This document shows, piece after piece, positions 17,455-26,262 of a stretch of DNA of 64,000 bases. The translations under genes and the position numbers were made by a program. Within the stretch, counting starts at the first letter, position 1; the number at the start of each line of letters is the position of its first letter. This stretch comes from Bacteroides helcogenes P 36-108. GTDB lineage: Bacteria; Bacteroidota; Bacteroidia; Bacteroidales; Bacteroidaceae. The DNA lies in assembly GCF_000186225.1 (NCBI RefSeq), contig NC_014933.1, forward strand, positions 3,410,001 through 3,474,000. The letters are read 5' to 3'. Under the pieces are notes generated by a model. The model was not told the DNA's origin, did no database searches, and was given only the letters and a program-made list of their open reading frames with translations.

Positions 17455-18363
17455 ATGAAAACCAAAACATCAATCTTAATTTGCCTACTGGCAATGCCAG
17501 TAAGTTATCTTGCAGCCCAACAGCCAATTGAGCCTAAGCAAAAAGCCACTGTAACAACTCAGGGAGACTCTATCATTATCTTGAAAGGAAAGGGAGATAT
17601 GCATATCAAGGTCTATGAAAGCCAACTGGAAGAAGATGACATGAAGGAAGTACAAATTTATGAGGGAATCTATCTTGAAAAAGTGGATGCCGATAAACGT
17701 ACTTTCCTTGATGCCCTACCTTTCATTCCCAAAAAGAAAAGATACAATTCCTACGAACCGCACAATTCCGGTCTATATATAGGATTCAGTAGAATGGCTA
17801 ACGATTTTCTTTCGTTTGATGCCAACCAACAAGCTAATCTGGACTTGTCCAAATCTTGGGAATTTGGATTTAATTTCCTCTCCGTATATCACAATTTTAA
17901 AAAGAACCCACATTGGGGATTGAACTTGGGTGTGAATTGGGGATACCGTTCATTCAGCATAGACGGCAATCGTGCACTTCTGAAGACAGACGGAGCAAGT
18001 ATCTTGGTGAAAGGTGACGAGGAAACAAATTACAGTAAAAGCCGCCTGCGCCACTTCTTTTTCCGTTTGCCAGTAACTCTGGAGTGGCAGCAAAAGTTAG
18101 GCAACTGCAAACGCATATTCTTCAATGCTGGTCCTGAATTCGAAATACGCCACGGGGTGAAATCTTTTTCACAGATCAACGGTGGAAAGAAACAGACAAT
18201 AGGCAAAGGTATGTATGTAAATCCGGTAGGAATCAACCTTCTGACACAAGTAGGTTATGATAACCTTGGTTTATATTTACGCTATTCAACCTACGGACTA
18301 TTCCAGAAAGACAAGGGAATCGAAGTGTCTCCCTACTCTTTTGGCATTGCATGGTATTTGTAA
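17455..18363 (+). CDS. Outer-membrane beta-barrel protein, unknown function
   Basis: A 302-aa secreted protein: signal peptide MKTKTSILICLLAMPVSYLA, then a polar region of about 90 residues (DSIIILKGKGDMHIKVYE suggests an adhesin-like beta segment). A barrel of about 190 residues follows, rich in alternating strands (NSGLYIGFSRM, WGLNLGVNWGYRSFSI), with a C-terminal ISPYSFGIAWYL-like aromatic end. It is the last gene of the sigma/anti-sigma operon, so it is a probable target or sensor of that envelope-stress-like system. It is followed by a strong terminator. Confidence 0.75.
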   Translation: MKTKTSILICLLAMPVSYLAAQQPIEPKQKATVTTQGDSIIILKGKGDMHIKVYESQLEEDDMKEVQIYEGIYLEKVDADKRTFLDALPFIPKKKRYNSYEPHNSGLYIGFSRMANDFLSFDANQQANLDLSKSWEFGFNFLSVYHNFKKNPHWGLNLGVNWGYRSFSIDGNRALLKTDGASILVKGDEETNYSKSRLRHFFFRLPVTLEWQQKLGNCKRIFFNAGPEFEIRHGVKSFSQINGGKKQTIGKGMYVNPVGINLLTQVGYDNLGLYLRYSTYGLFQKDKGIEVSPYSFGIAWYL

Positions 18364-18376
18364 CTCACCCCTTAAA

Positions 18377-18424
18377 TAAAGAAATCCTCGGAATGAGATT
18401 GATACCATTCCGAGGATTTCTTTA
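18377..18424. terminator. Bidirectional terminator between convergent genes
   Basis: A 19-bp perfect stem (18377-18395 with 18406-18424), loop of 10 nt, with T-rich flanks. It separates the barrel gene from the convergent FadL-like gene. Confidence 0.85.
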
Positions 18425-18460
18425 TACTTTATTATATTCTCTACAACTAATACAATCTCA

Positions 18461-20113
18461 TCAAAAGCGCATACCCAACGTAAACAGCACTTGGCTGCGC
18501 GTATTGGTAACCTTAGTAACCTCAGGAATGACATAAGTATTTCCATCCTTATAGGTAAAAGGATAGAAATCTCCTTTCTGAACAGAATACTTGTAGGCTA
18601 AATCAGCATAAAGCAGTTTTCCCCTATAACCGATACCCAATGTATAGTTGTTCATGGATTGTAGATTTGTAAAATCCGTATCGCTGTTGACAGATTCTAC
18701 CGGAAAAACCTTGACCGCATCACTTTTGAATGCAGATGATATGTAATTATATCCGGCACGCAAGGCAAATTGCGGTATAACTTTATATTCAGCTCCCAAA
18801 CGGAGTGCATGAACACCTTTTAAACACATCTTAGACTCGTTAGTCTGCCATTTCATATTACTCCCGTCAGAATATTTGAATTTTGTGGTAGCATAATCCT
18901 TGTATTCGTATTCTGCACCCAAAGCCAATTGGCTACCCACGGTATAACCCAGACTAACGTTGTATGTCCACGGAGTATTCATCTGATATTCAAATTTCAA
19001 GTCTCCATTGTTCAGATAGTCATAGCTATCTACTGTAGTTGTAATAGGTTTGTCATATCTAAATAAATCAGAAACCAGACGTGCAGAAGTAGCCCACGTC
19101 ATCTGATAAAATGTAGGCGTATGCAATGCAAGTCCAAGCCTGAAAGGAGAATCCTCAAACGGACGAAGAATAGCACCTACTTTAAAGTCAAAACCTACTC
19201 CGGTCAACTTATTGAAACTTTCAAGAATATATCCCGAACCTGTGCTTTCACCGGAGTTTGTACGGAAATCTTCATCATACAAAGTGTATTTGTTATAATC
19301 TACATCACTTATTCCAAGAGTAAAACCCAGATAAAAACGATCATTAAAATTGAAAGCCACATTAAAATTATAATCGTTAATGCCACCGGTTTCTCTGGAT
19401 TTGAATTCACGCATATAAGCAGTATTTTCGCTGCCAAGTACACTGACATAATGGCCATAATCCAGATAGAGTGGGTTTCCATCCTTATCAGTCAATTGCA
19501 CACCGTTCTCCTTATATGGGTAATCTGTCTTCTTCGTAGTTATGTCCGGAGCTATCAGTCCACCTTCGTGTCCCAAAGCTGAAAGCCATCCTATTTCATT
19601 GTGATTAAAAGGATTATCCTTCCACATATCTTCACCTATTCCATCGGACATACTCGCCATCAAAAATGTCTGTGAGTAACGTCCCAAATTGCCCTCTGTA
19701 CCCATATTACGGTCAAAAGATTTCACCTTCTGATAATTAAAAGCAAAGTTCACATACCGCAAAGAAGTGCGGTCCCCAATTTTGGTGGAATATACAAAGC
19801 CCATATTATCAAAGTTCCAACGGGCTTTGCTCATACTGTATTTATTACTTCCCAGAGTACTTTCCGTTCCTGTCAAAGAATAGCTGGCAGACAGCATCAA
19901 GTCATTGCTTCGATAGATACCGATACCGGCAGGATTAGTACCGATAGTAGAAATATCACCTCCCAAAGCACCTAATGCCCCACCCATACCAACAAAGCGA
20001 GCAGTACCATTCAAATCTTTGGAAGAGATATTCATCCCATCATATACCGTTTGTGCCATTGCTCCTACACACATACATGTAGCAAACGTAGCCAATATCA
20101 TTCTTTTTTTCAT
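18461..20113 (-). CDS. OmpP1/FadL/TodX-family outer-membrane transport protein
   Basis: A 550-aa outer-membrane beta-barrel that may admit hydrophobic compounds. The signal peptide is MKKRMILATFATCMCVGAMA. The mature start has DGMNISSKDLNGTARFVGMG and GGDISTIGTNPAGIGIYRSN, typical of the N-terminal hatch in Bacteroidetes FadL-like proteins (often annotated 'hemin receptor'). Further motifs are LGLALHTPTFYQMTW and a C-terminal LFTLGMRF ending in Phe. Translation from MKKRM at 20113 is preferred because the nine residues before it do not fit a signal peptide. It follows the low-complexity gene by 32 nt on the same strand. Confidence 0.82.
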   Translation of the reverse strand: MKKRMILATFATCMCVGAMAQTVYDGMNISSKDLNGTARFVGMGGALGALGGDISTIGTNPAGIGIYRSNDLMLSASYSLTGTESTLGSNKYSMSKARWNFDNMGFVYSTKIGDRTSLRYVNFAFNYQKVKSFDRNMGTEGNLGRYSQTFLMASMSDGIGEDMWKDNPFNHNEIGWLSALGHEGGLIAPDITTKKTDYPYKENGVQLTDKDGNPLYLDYGHYVSVLGSENTAYMREFKSRETGGINDYNFNVAFNFNDRFYLGFTLGISDVDYNKYTLYDEDFRTNSGESTGSGYILESFNKLTGVGFDFKVGAILRPFEDSPFRLGLALHTPTFYQMTWATSARLVSDLFRYDKPITTTVDSYDYLNNGDLKFEYQMNTPWTYNVSLGYTVGSQLALGAEYEYKDYATTKFKYSDGSNMKWQTNESKMCLKGVHALRLGAEYKVIPQFALRAGYNYISSAFKSDAVKVFPVESVNSDTDFTNLQSMNNYTLGIGYRGKLLYADLAYKYSVQKGDFYPFTYKDGNTYVIPEVTKVTNTRSQVLFTLGMRF

Positions 20114-20145
20114 AATCAATCTATAAATTACATAATACATTCACA

Positions 20146-21453
20146 TTATCTCCTTCTACTGGAACTGCCCCCTCCACTGCTGGAACGCGTGGAACCGCCT
20201 CCCGTAGAGTAACCTCCGCTACCAGAGCGCGTGCTGCTTCCAGAAGAAAAAGAAGAACGAGTACTGCTGCTGTTATTGTAAGTCCGGCTACTATTGTAGG
20301 AACGAGTATTATTGTCATTGGAATAACTGCGCGTCCTTTCAGTAGAGCTGCCACGATTGTAGCTCGAATTGCTATTACTGCGCGTAGAAGTACCACGTAC
20401 TGAACTGTTAAATCCGGAAGATTCCACTGAATATCCACGACTGGTAGTAGTACGCGTGTTTTCAACAGCCGATGATGTTCCCACATTGGTACGAGTACTG
20501 CTGGGACGCGTATAAGTAGAACGTCTTGAAGAAGATGCATCCATCCTGTTTGACACACCCGGACGATCATAAGAACGTGTTCCTACCACCCGCCGTGTAG
20601 TGTTTGATTCACCACGTCTGGTCTGCCAATTGTCCGATCTTGTCACCCGGTCGTCATAACCTCTGCGTACTGTCGTATTGTTTCTAATGCCGGAATAACG
20701 CCGATTAGTATATACATCACGGCGTCCTCCTCCCCAATTACCTCCCCAGTAACCTCCACCAGGATAGTAATGATGGTGAGGCCCATACCAGCCTCCACCG
20801 TACCAGCCACCCCAACTGAATCCCCAGTTCGAACCATACCAGCCGTAATTATAACCATAATAGGGATAACCTCCCCAACCATAGGAGTTATAACGCCAAT
20901 TCCACCACAAGCGATTACTGAAAGTAGGAAAAGCATAAGCATACAGACCATCGGTATATACGTTCCACTCCCAAGAGTTCAGACCATAGACTACATCCCA
21001 ATACATCGGGCTACTGATGCTAATGGCATAACGGGGATTACGGAATCGGATGATGCGGGTAGCATATTCATAATCATCTCGTGAACCTTCAAACTCTCCA
21101 TTCACCCATTCTCCGTCCAAACCGTCATCTTCTTTCTCGTCAATATAAAGAGTATCATTCGTCTGTGAGAAATCATAACCTTTAGAATCATAACGACGGT
21201 TATACTCATCTATATCACGCGTATTTCCTTTACGGTCTTTTACTACAACCGTTGTATTTCCGGTGGTAGAATATACAGTAGTCGGAGCATTACTCTTCAC
21301 CACCACTGTTTTAGTGGCAGGAGTCTTTTTCTCTTTCTTCACTTCTTCCTTCTTTTTGGAAGGAATATAGTAGAGGTCGTCATCCACGCTCTGTGCCGAG
21401 AGCGTCCACGGAAGACACATGGCAAAAAGTGATAAAAAAACAATCTTTTTCAT
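20146..21453 (-). CDS. Secreted low-complexity protein: Tyr/Gly/Trp-rich core and Ser/Arg/Thr-rich tail
   Basis: A 435-aa protein with a signal peptide (MKKIVFLSLFAMCLPWTLSA). A lysine-rich segment (KKKEEVKKEKKTP) and a folded-looking region of about 150 residues come next. The core of roughly 55 residues consists almost only of Gly, Tyr, Trp, Asn, Ser and His (for example WGGYPYYGYNYGWYGSNWGF). The last about 130 residues are dominated by Ser, Arg, Thr, Asn and Gly (TRSSSGGGSSSRRR at the end). No catalytic motif is visible. Such composition suggests an extended, adhesive or matrix-like surface polypeptide. It is transcribed with the FadL-like barrel downstream. Confidence 0.75.
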   Translation of the reverse strand: MKKIVFLSLFAMCLPWTLSAQSVDDDLYYIPSKKKEEVKKEKKTPATKTVVVKSNAPTTVYSTTGNTTVVVKDRKGNTRDIDEYNRRYDSKGYDFSQTNDTLYIDEKEDDGLDGEWVNGEFEGSRDDYEYATRIIRFRNPRYAISISSPMYWDVVYGLNSWEWNVYTDGLYAYAFPTFSNRLWWNWRYNSYGWGGYPYYGYNYGWYGSNWGFSWGGWYGGGWYGPHHHYYPGGGYWGGNWGGGRRDVYTNRRYSGIRNNTTVRRGYDDRVTRSDNWQTRRGESNTTRRVVGTRSYDRPGVSNRMDASSSRRSTYTRPSSTRTNVGTSSAVENTRTTTSRGYSVESSGFNSSVRGTSTRSNSNSSYNRGSSTERTRSYSNDNNTRSYNSSRTYNNSSSTRSSFSSGSSTRSGSGGYSTGGGSTRSSSGGGSSSRRR

Positions 21454-21497
21454 ATTCATTTGGTTTATAGATTTACAACTATATATTTATCATATAA

Positions 21498-21505
21498 CAA
21501 AGATA
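21498..21505 (-). promoter_or_regulatory. -7 promoter element for the low-complexity/FadL operon
   Basis: TATCTTTG on the minus strand, about 45 nt before the ATG at 21453. Confidence 0.55.
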
Positions 21506-21570
21506 ATGCCGGAATTTACCTTATTCAGCAGATTTTCCCGAAAGATTGGTAGGGAATCCCCTATTTACAT

Positions 21571-21578
21571 TACCTTTG
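21571..21578 (+). promoter_or_regulatory. -7 promoter element for prmA
   Basis: TACCTTTG with TTG at 21546-21548 (22-nt spacer). It lies inside the longer open frame upstream of prmA, which argues that translation begins at 21657 and not at 21546. Confidence 0.6.
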
Positions 21579-21656
21579 CAATCAATAAACAAATATACGC
21601 AGAATCGGGTCTGTTGCCTATATCCCCCCCTGCATTTAACAAACAATTATATTCCG

Positions 21657-22499
21657 ATGAAATATTTAGAATTTACATTCCGCACCATTCCCTGCACAGA
21701 GACTGTCAATGACATACTTTCCGCAGTATTAGGAGAAGTGGGCTTTGAAAGCTTTGTAGAACAAATCGACGGCATTTCCGCTTATATCCAAAAACAGCTT
21801 TTCAGTGAAGACAGCCTCAAAACAGTCCTTGCAGAATTTCCCATGCCCGACACACAAGTCGAATACAGCTATCAGGAAGCAGAAGATAAAGACTGGAATG
21901 AAGAATGGGAGAAGAACTTCTTCCAACCCATCATCATAGGCGACCGATGCGTTATCCACAGCACTTTCCACTACGATGTCCCCCAAGCAGAATACGATAT
22001 TGTCATCAATCCGCAAATGGCATTCGGCACAGGACATCACGAAACCACCAGTCTCATTATTTGTGAACTGCTGGACAGCAACCTGCAAGGAAAAGTTCTT
22101 CTTGACATGGGGTGCGGAACATCCATTCTCGCTATATTGGCACGCATGCGCGGAGCATCTCTCTGTACAGCCATTGATATAGATGAATGGTGCGTACGCA
22201 ATTCCCTCGAAAATATAGAGTTAAACCATGTCGATGACATTACCGTCTTTCAGGGAGATGCTTCTTCGTTGGCAGACAAGGGGCCATTTGACGTAGTCAT
22301 TGCCAATATCAACCGGAATATCCTTTTAGCGGACATGAAGTACTACGTGTCCCGCATGAATCCCGGTTCAGAACTGCTGATGAGTGGTTTCTACATAGAT
22401 GACATTCCCGTAATCCGTAAAGAAGCCGAACGTAACGGGCTGCACTTTATCCATCATCGTGAAAAGAATCGGTGGGCGGCAGTGAAGTTCAGAAAATGA
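21657..22499 (+). CDS. prmA: Ribosomal protein L11 methyltransferase
   Basis: SAM-dependent trimethylation of ribosomal protein L11. It is 280 aa with an N-terminal substrate-binding domain starting MKYLEFTF, a linker (EEWEKNFFQPIIIGDR), then a Rossmann methyltransferase domain. Motifs are MAFGTGHHETT (about residues 120-130), the SAM loop LDMGCGTSILAI, and the catalytic-site motif VIANINRNIL equivalent to NxxxxxL. The ATG at 21657 is preferred over an in-frame start at 21546 because the intervening segment contains the promoter and does not look coding. It converges on the permease pair, 4 nt from its end. Confidence 0.94.
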   Translation: MKYLEFTFRTIPCTETVNDILSAVLGEVGFESFVEQIDGISAYIQKQLFSEDSLKTVLAEFPMPDTQVEYSYQEAEDKDWNEEWEKNFFQPIIIGDRCVIHSTFHYDVPQAEYDIVINPQMAFGTGHHETTSLIICELLDSNLQGKVLLDMGCGTSILAILARMRGASLCTAIDIDEWCVRNSLENIELNHVDDITVFQGDASSLADKGPFDVVIANINRNILLADMKYYVSRMNPGSELLMSGFYIDDIPVIRKEAERNGLHFIHHREKNRWAAVKFRK

Positions 22500-22503
22500 G
22501 CAT

Positions 22504-23775
22504 TTATTCATCCCGTAACGCTTCTACCGGCGATATACGGCTGATGCTGTATGCAGGGATATATACCCCAATCCATGTCACTGCCATCATCACCACATAC
22601 ACCAACAGTGATACTATGCAGAAATGTGCAAAGAAATGGTTGGTCAGGTAAAGGTCGCCGTATCCCGGCACACCGTCATCCAAGGTATAAAATCCTTCAT
22701 AATAGGCCCACTGGAAATACAAGAAACAACCTGCAAGGACAGCTACGGTTGTCATGATAAAAGCCTCTCCCACCAACATCCGGCAGATACCTTCGGGAGA
22801 GGCCCCATAGGATAGGCGGATACCTATTTCCTCGCGGCGGGTCCGCGTATGCAGCCAGAAAGTACCGCTTACAGCCAACAACAAATTTATCATGAAGAAA
22901 TAGGCCAACGCATACTTCATCCGTATCTCGTTCGTAGCACCTTCCCGCAAATCGCTTTCTCGCTGCACTTCATGAAAGGGAGTCAACTTCATGAATATCA
23001 GCGAACCGGACGAGAGATTATCATCTGTCCAAGACATGAACTCCTCTATAAAACGCCCTTCGGAAACACTCGCCTTTGTCCGGAAAAAAATACGCAATCC
23101 CCAGTCAAAAGCCCACGAGGGAATCTGCCCTTCATCACCATAAGAAATCAAGCGTACCAGATAGGGCTGCATACTGTTCCGCATCTTAATCGGCTTCATG
23201 ACTCCTACAACATTAATTTCCGTAGAATCGTACGTGCTGTACACTGTTTGCCCGGTCAAGTCCTTACCTCCGGAAAGTAACACAGCGGCATCTTCCGACA
23301 TAATCACACTACCCTTGGGAACTTCCAACTTCTCGAGTGTTTCCCAAGTACCATCCTTAGCCGAACGGAAACGCCAGGTCTGGAAAAAGCCGGAGTTCGT
23401 AAAAAAAGGAATATACGTCATGCGCGCCCGTACCGAATCTTTAAAGACTTCATTCATATTATTGCCCGGCGAACTGGGATAGGCTCCGGACAGTACGCAT
23501 GTGGCTGATTCGATGTCCTTATGATGGCGCAATCCCTGCATAATCCGCTCAAAGTCCCGGGCAGGAGCAGAATGCGTATCCGCCTTATTACGCGTCACTT
23601 CCAGACGGTAGAGTCCGTCTGAATCGTATCCGTTCGGGATAGACTGGTTGTACTTCAAGACAAACAGAGGGTCGAGAACAGCCCAACTGACTATCGCTAT
23701 CACCACCAGTTCCAGCATAACCCACAGATTGTGCCGACGGCTGTTCCACAGCAAGTTTATAATTTGTCGTAACAT
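22504..23775 (-). CDS. ABC transporter permease, MacB/FtsX type (second of pair)
   Basis: A 423-aa membrane protein: an N-terminal helix (about residues 17-40), a large periplasmic MacB-type domain (about 45-280), then three C-terminal helices forming the FtsX core, including TRRREEIGIRLSYGASPEGI, the cytoplasmic coupling segment typical of FtsX permeases. It lies 6 nt after the first permease gene and shares its sigma-54 promoter. No ATP-binding subunit, membrane-fusion protein or TolC is nearby, so it must use a distant ATPase or act as a signalling permease. Confidence 0.85.
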   Translation of the reverse strand: MLRQIINLLWNSRRHNLWVMLELVVIAIVSWAVLDPLFVLKYNQSIPNGYDSDGLYRLEVTRNKADTHSAPARDFERIMQGLRHHKDIESATCVLSGAYPSSPGNNMNEVFKDSVRARMTYIPFFTNSGFFQTWRFRSAKDGTWETLEKLEVPKGSVIMSEDAAVLLSGGKDLTGQTVYSTYDSTEINVVGVMKPIKMRNSMQPYLVRLISYGDEGQIPSWAFDWGLRIFFRTKASVSEGRFIEEFMSWTDDNLSSGSLIFMKLTPFHEVQRESDLREGATNEIRMKYALAYFFMINLLLAVSGTFWLHTRTRREEIGIRLSYGASPEGICRMLVGEAFIMTTVAVLAGCFLYFQWAYYEGFYTLDDGVPGYGDLYLTNHFFAHFCIVSLLVYVVMMAVTWIGVYIPAYSISRISPVEALRDE

Positions 23776-23781
23776 AATTCG

Positions 23782-25086
23782 TTATTTTTGTCGGTTGAGC
23801 GAATAAACAATATCTTTCTTTAAAGCCACGCAAGTAGGTATCAATGCCGAAAACAAATTCAGTACCACACAAACCACAAACGTAACTGTAAATAAGGTAG
23901 GATTGAATAGCATATCTGTCGTAATGCTCATCTGCACACTGTCCGGCAACGGCTTCGTTCCTCCGTCAAGCATAGTCAGCAGCCAGCTTTTAGCAAAGTA
24001 CACCATGCTGAAGGAAAGCATCAGTCCCATGATGCCGCCCAAGCACGTCAGCAAAAGATTCTCCCATATAATCTGAGAGAAAAGACGTTTTCCGGTAGCA
24101 CCGAATGCCTTTCGTATTCCCATCTCAGGAAGCCTACGCTCCATGCGCGAGGAAATCATTCCTGACAAGTTGAGTGCAGGTACCAACAATAACATCAACA
24201 GCCACAATCCCATTTGCCGGACTACCACCAAGAAATCCAGATCATCCATGTCAGTGACATAGAACAATGTCTTCCAATAAAGATAGGGCTGGCCGTGCAT
24301 TACCAGATGATGATCATCGTGCGGCAGAGTATTGAATTTGCGTACATATTCATCTACCTGCGATTTCACCCGGTCGGCATCTGTTGCCGAGGGCAGAAGA
24401 ACCGCCACTTGGAAAGGGCCAAGGACACCCCACTGGTTATTATCTCGCACATAGGCAGGTTGGCAGGTATAAGGCAGCCAGACTTGCGAGTAACTCAGCT
24501 TCATGGCATAGCTCGGCGACTTCACTACACCACATACGCGGTAATCCGTATAGTTCAGTTTGATATACTCTCCCACAGCATCCCCTTTTCCAAAAACACG
24601 ACGGGCTATATCTTCCGAAATAACCGCTGTACGCATGCCACTCTGAAAATCAGCATCAGTAAAGGGTTGTCCATACAGAAAGGAGAAGTCAAAAACCTCC
24701 CAAAATCCGGTATCGGTAAGTTTGACAAGGGCCGAAAGAGGCCGCTTCACATTCTGCACCTTTACAAACCAACTATCAGCTTCACTTACAGCGGTCACAG
24801 CCTCTACTCCCTTCAACGAGTAGAAACAATCCTTCACAAAAGGGGCAGAAAACTTCCACGTGCTGTTCCCACTCGTATCTTTGGTGTACTGCATGTGTGC
24901 CGACGACGCTACGAGCATACGACTACGATTGGTCTCGGGATAGATATCCCCTACCTTTATATAGTACAAAACCGCCAAAACCATCACCATAGAGATGGCA
25001 AGCCCGGTAGCGACAATATAGAAGCTACTGAACAAAGGTTGTTGTCGAAGCATCATAAAGGATTGTTGCAAGTATCTTCCTATCAT
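23782..25086 (-). CDS. ABC transporter permease, MacB/FtsX type (first of pair)
   Basis: A 434-aa paralogue of the downstream gene with the same layout: first helix at about residues 18-42 (FSSFYIVATGLAISMVMVLA), a periplasmic domain, then three helices with the coupling segment RMERRLPEMGIRKAFGATGK. Translation is set at ATG 25086 (MIGRYLQQSF): a further 55 in-frame residues upstream would cross the sigma-54 promoter at 25115-25130. In Bacteroides such permease pairs are usually regulated by NtrC-type response regulators, consistent with the promoter found here. Confidence 0.85.
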   Translation of the reverse strand: MIGRYLQQSFMMLRQQPLFSSFYIVATGLAISMVMVLAVLYYIKVGDIYPETNRSRMLVASSAHMQYTKDTSGNSTWKFSAPFVKDCFYSLKGVEAVTAVSEADSWFVKVQNVKRPLSALVKLTDTGFWEVFDFSFLYGQPFTDADFQSGMRTAVISEDIARRVFGKGDAVGEYIKLNYTDYRVCGVVKSPSYAMKLSYSQVWLPYTCQPAYVRDNNQWGVLGPFQVAVLLPSATDADRVKSQVDEYVRKFNTLPHDDHHLVMHGQPYLYWKTLFYVTDMDDLDFLVVVRQMGLWLLMLLLVPALNLSGMISSRMERRLPEMGIRKAFGATGKRLFSQIIWENLLLTCLGGIMGLMLSFSMVYFAKSWLLTMLDGGTKPLPDSVQMSITTDMLFNPTLFTVTFVVCVVLNLFSALIPTCVALKKDIVYSLNRQK

Positions 25087-25114
25087 ATAGATATTTATTC
25101 GTTTCCCTATAAGA

Positions 25115-25130
25115 TGCAAAAGACATACCA
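25115..25130 (-). promoter_or_regulatory. Sigma-54 (-24/-12) promoter of the permease pair
   Basis: On the minus strand the sequence TGGTATGTCTTTTGCA matches the sigma-54 consensus TGGCACGnnnnTTGCw with correct spacing of the GG and GC dinucleotides; two bases differ (T for C twice). The predicted start is near 25103, giving a leader of about 17 nt before ATG 25086. Confidence 0.75.
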
Positions 25131-25174
25131 AAACCGTAACTAACAGATAATCAAATATAAATATAGTATAAACA

Positions 25175-25208
25175 TGTCCGATAATGAACACTTGTCCAAT
25201 ATCGGACA
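25175..25208. promoter_or_regulatory. Tandem 16-bp dyads, probable enhancer-binding-protein site
   Basis: Two adjacent dyads of the form TGTYC-N6-GGACA read on the minus strand: TGTCCGATATTGGACA (25208-25193) and TGTTCATTATCGGACA (25190-25175), separated by 2 bp. Their centres lie about 80 and 98 nt upstream of the predicted sigma-54 start site, the normal distance for a bacterial enhancer-binding protein. Bases 25209-25356 hold only short repeats around 25264-25306 (CTAAAG/CTTTAG and two copies of AAAGGTCTATA). Confidence 0.7.
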
Positions 25209-25356
25209 ACAAAAAGATACACGCACATTCTTCTAAAATAAAGAGGTGCATGTGTACGACAATAAAGGTCTATATTAGCAAGCTAAAGTTGACCTTTAGG
25301 AAGCTAAAGGTCTATACTATGTACAACAGAACTTGATATGAATAAAGAATCGGATG

Positions 25357-26244
25357 TTATTCCCCTTCAGCAATGCGAGGAGTCTTCAGCGTAAGTCCCA
25401 GAAGTTCCTCCATCGTACCGTTGAACACATTCAAATCCACCTCTTTTTCAATGCCGGGTACAGTACCCACATCGGTATGCTGCCAGAAGTGCCATTGGCC
25501 CTCATAGCGCACGGAGTCCACATAGTAGTGCGCTATCCAATAGGGATATGTATTGAATATGGAATCGTTGAGGTAACGTTCCTTGAATTTATAGGAAGTA
25601 TAAAGAATGGGCTTCACGCCATAATGCGCCTCTACCCTATCCAACCATGTCTTGACAAAGACTTTCAGTTCTTGTGGAGATTTCCTTCCGGTAGTCTCCA
25701 CATCGAGTACGGGAGGCAAGTCTCCCTCGGTAAGCTGCACGGTACGGATAAAGAAATCGGCCTGCTTATTCGCATCCGTTTGCGGAAGGAAATAATGATA
25801 GGCCCCCCGGATAAAGCCGTGCTTACGTGCTTGCCCGAAGTTCTGCGTAAACGTATCGTCACCATGGTCACCGCCCTCGGTGGCCTTCAAGAATATAAAA
25901 TGAATGGGGAACCGGGTCTCCTTGTTATGCACCAGCCTTTCCCAATCAATATTTCCCTGATAATGAGAAATGTCAATGCCATGCACTTCATAATTGCAAG
26001 GCATGCAGACACCATATCCTTTCTGTCCGTAGCAGGGCTTCCAACGGTAAGCGTATGGGCGGACAAAGAACCAATAAAATCCGGCAGCGAAGACAAGGAT
26101 GATGCATGCCGCCAAAAGGTTGCGTAACCATACAGGCATGGTACGGGCTTGCGGCTTCTTCTTGCCACGGACAGACGAACGGCGGGCAGAAGGGCGGCGG
26201 GCAGGCGATTTGCGGTGTGAAGCGGTATGGGTTCCGGATGGCAT
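25357..26244 (-). CDS. Membrane-anchored glycoside hydrolase family 25 lysozyme
   Basis: A 295-aa muramidase-type enzyme that would cleave peptidoglycan glycan strands. The N-terminus is very basic (Arg/Lys/Ser-rich, residues 1-38), followed by one membrane helix at about 39-61. The catalytic domain begins at VHGIDISHYQGNIDW (catalytic Asp of the HGIDxS motif) and has FIFLKATEGGDHGDDTF, GAYHYFLP and PPVLDVET (catalytic Glu region). It ends with WHFWQHTDVGTVPGIEKEVD. Topology predicts the enzyme faces the periplasm. Confidence 0.9.
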   Translation of the reverse strand: MPSGTHTASHRKSPARRPSARRSSVRGKKKPQARTMPVWLRNLLAACIILVFAAGFYWFFVRPYAYRWKPCYGQKGYGVCMPCNYEVHGIDISHYQGNIDWERLVHNKETRFPIHFIFLKATEGGDHGDDTFTQNFGQARKHGFIRGAYHYFLPQTDANKQADFFIRTVQLTEGDLPPVLDVETTGRKSPQELKVFVKTWLDRVEAHYGVKPILYTSYKFKERYLNDSIFNTYPYWIAHYYVDSVRYEGQWHFWQHTDVGTVPGIEKEVDLNVFNGTMEELLGLTLKTPRIAEGE

Positions 26245-26262
26245 AGTGGCTGATTAAAAAGA

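Noticed and set aside
24214-25143. 309-codon plus-strand frame opposite the first permease
   Set aside because: It is an antisense shadow that also crosses the sigma-54 promoter; no coding signal of its own.
25260-25310. Short CTAAAG/CTTTAG and AAAGGTCTATA repeats upstream of the permease dyads
   Set aside because: Too short and AT-rich to call as a defined element; they may be part of the GH25 transcript end.
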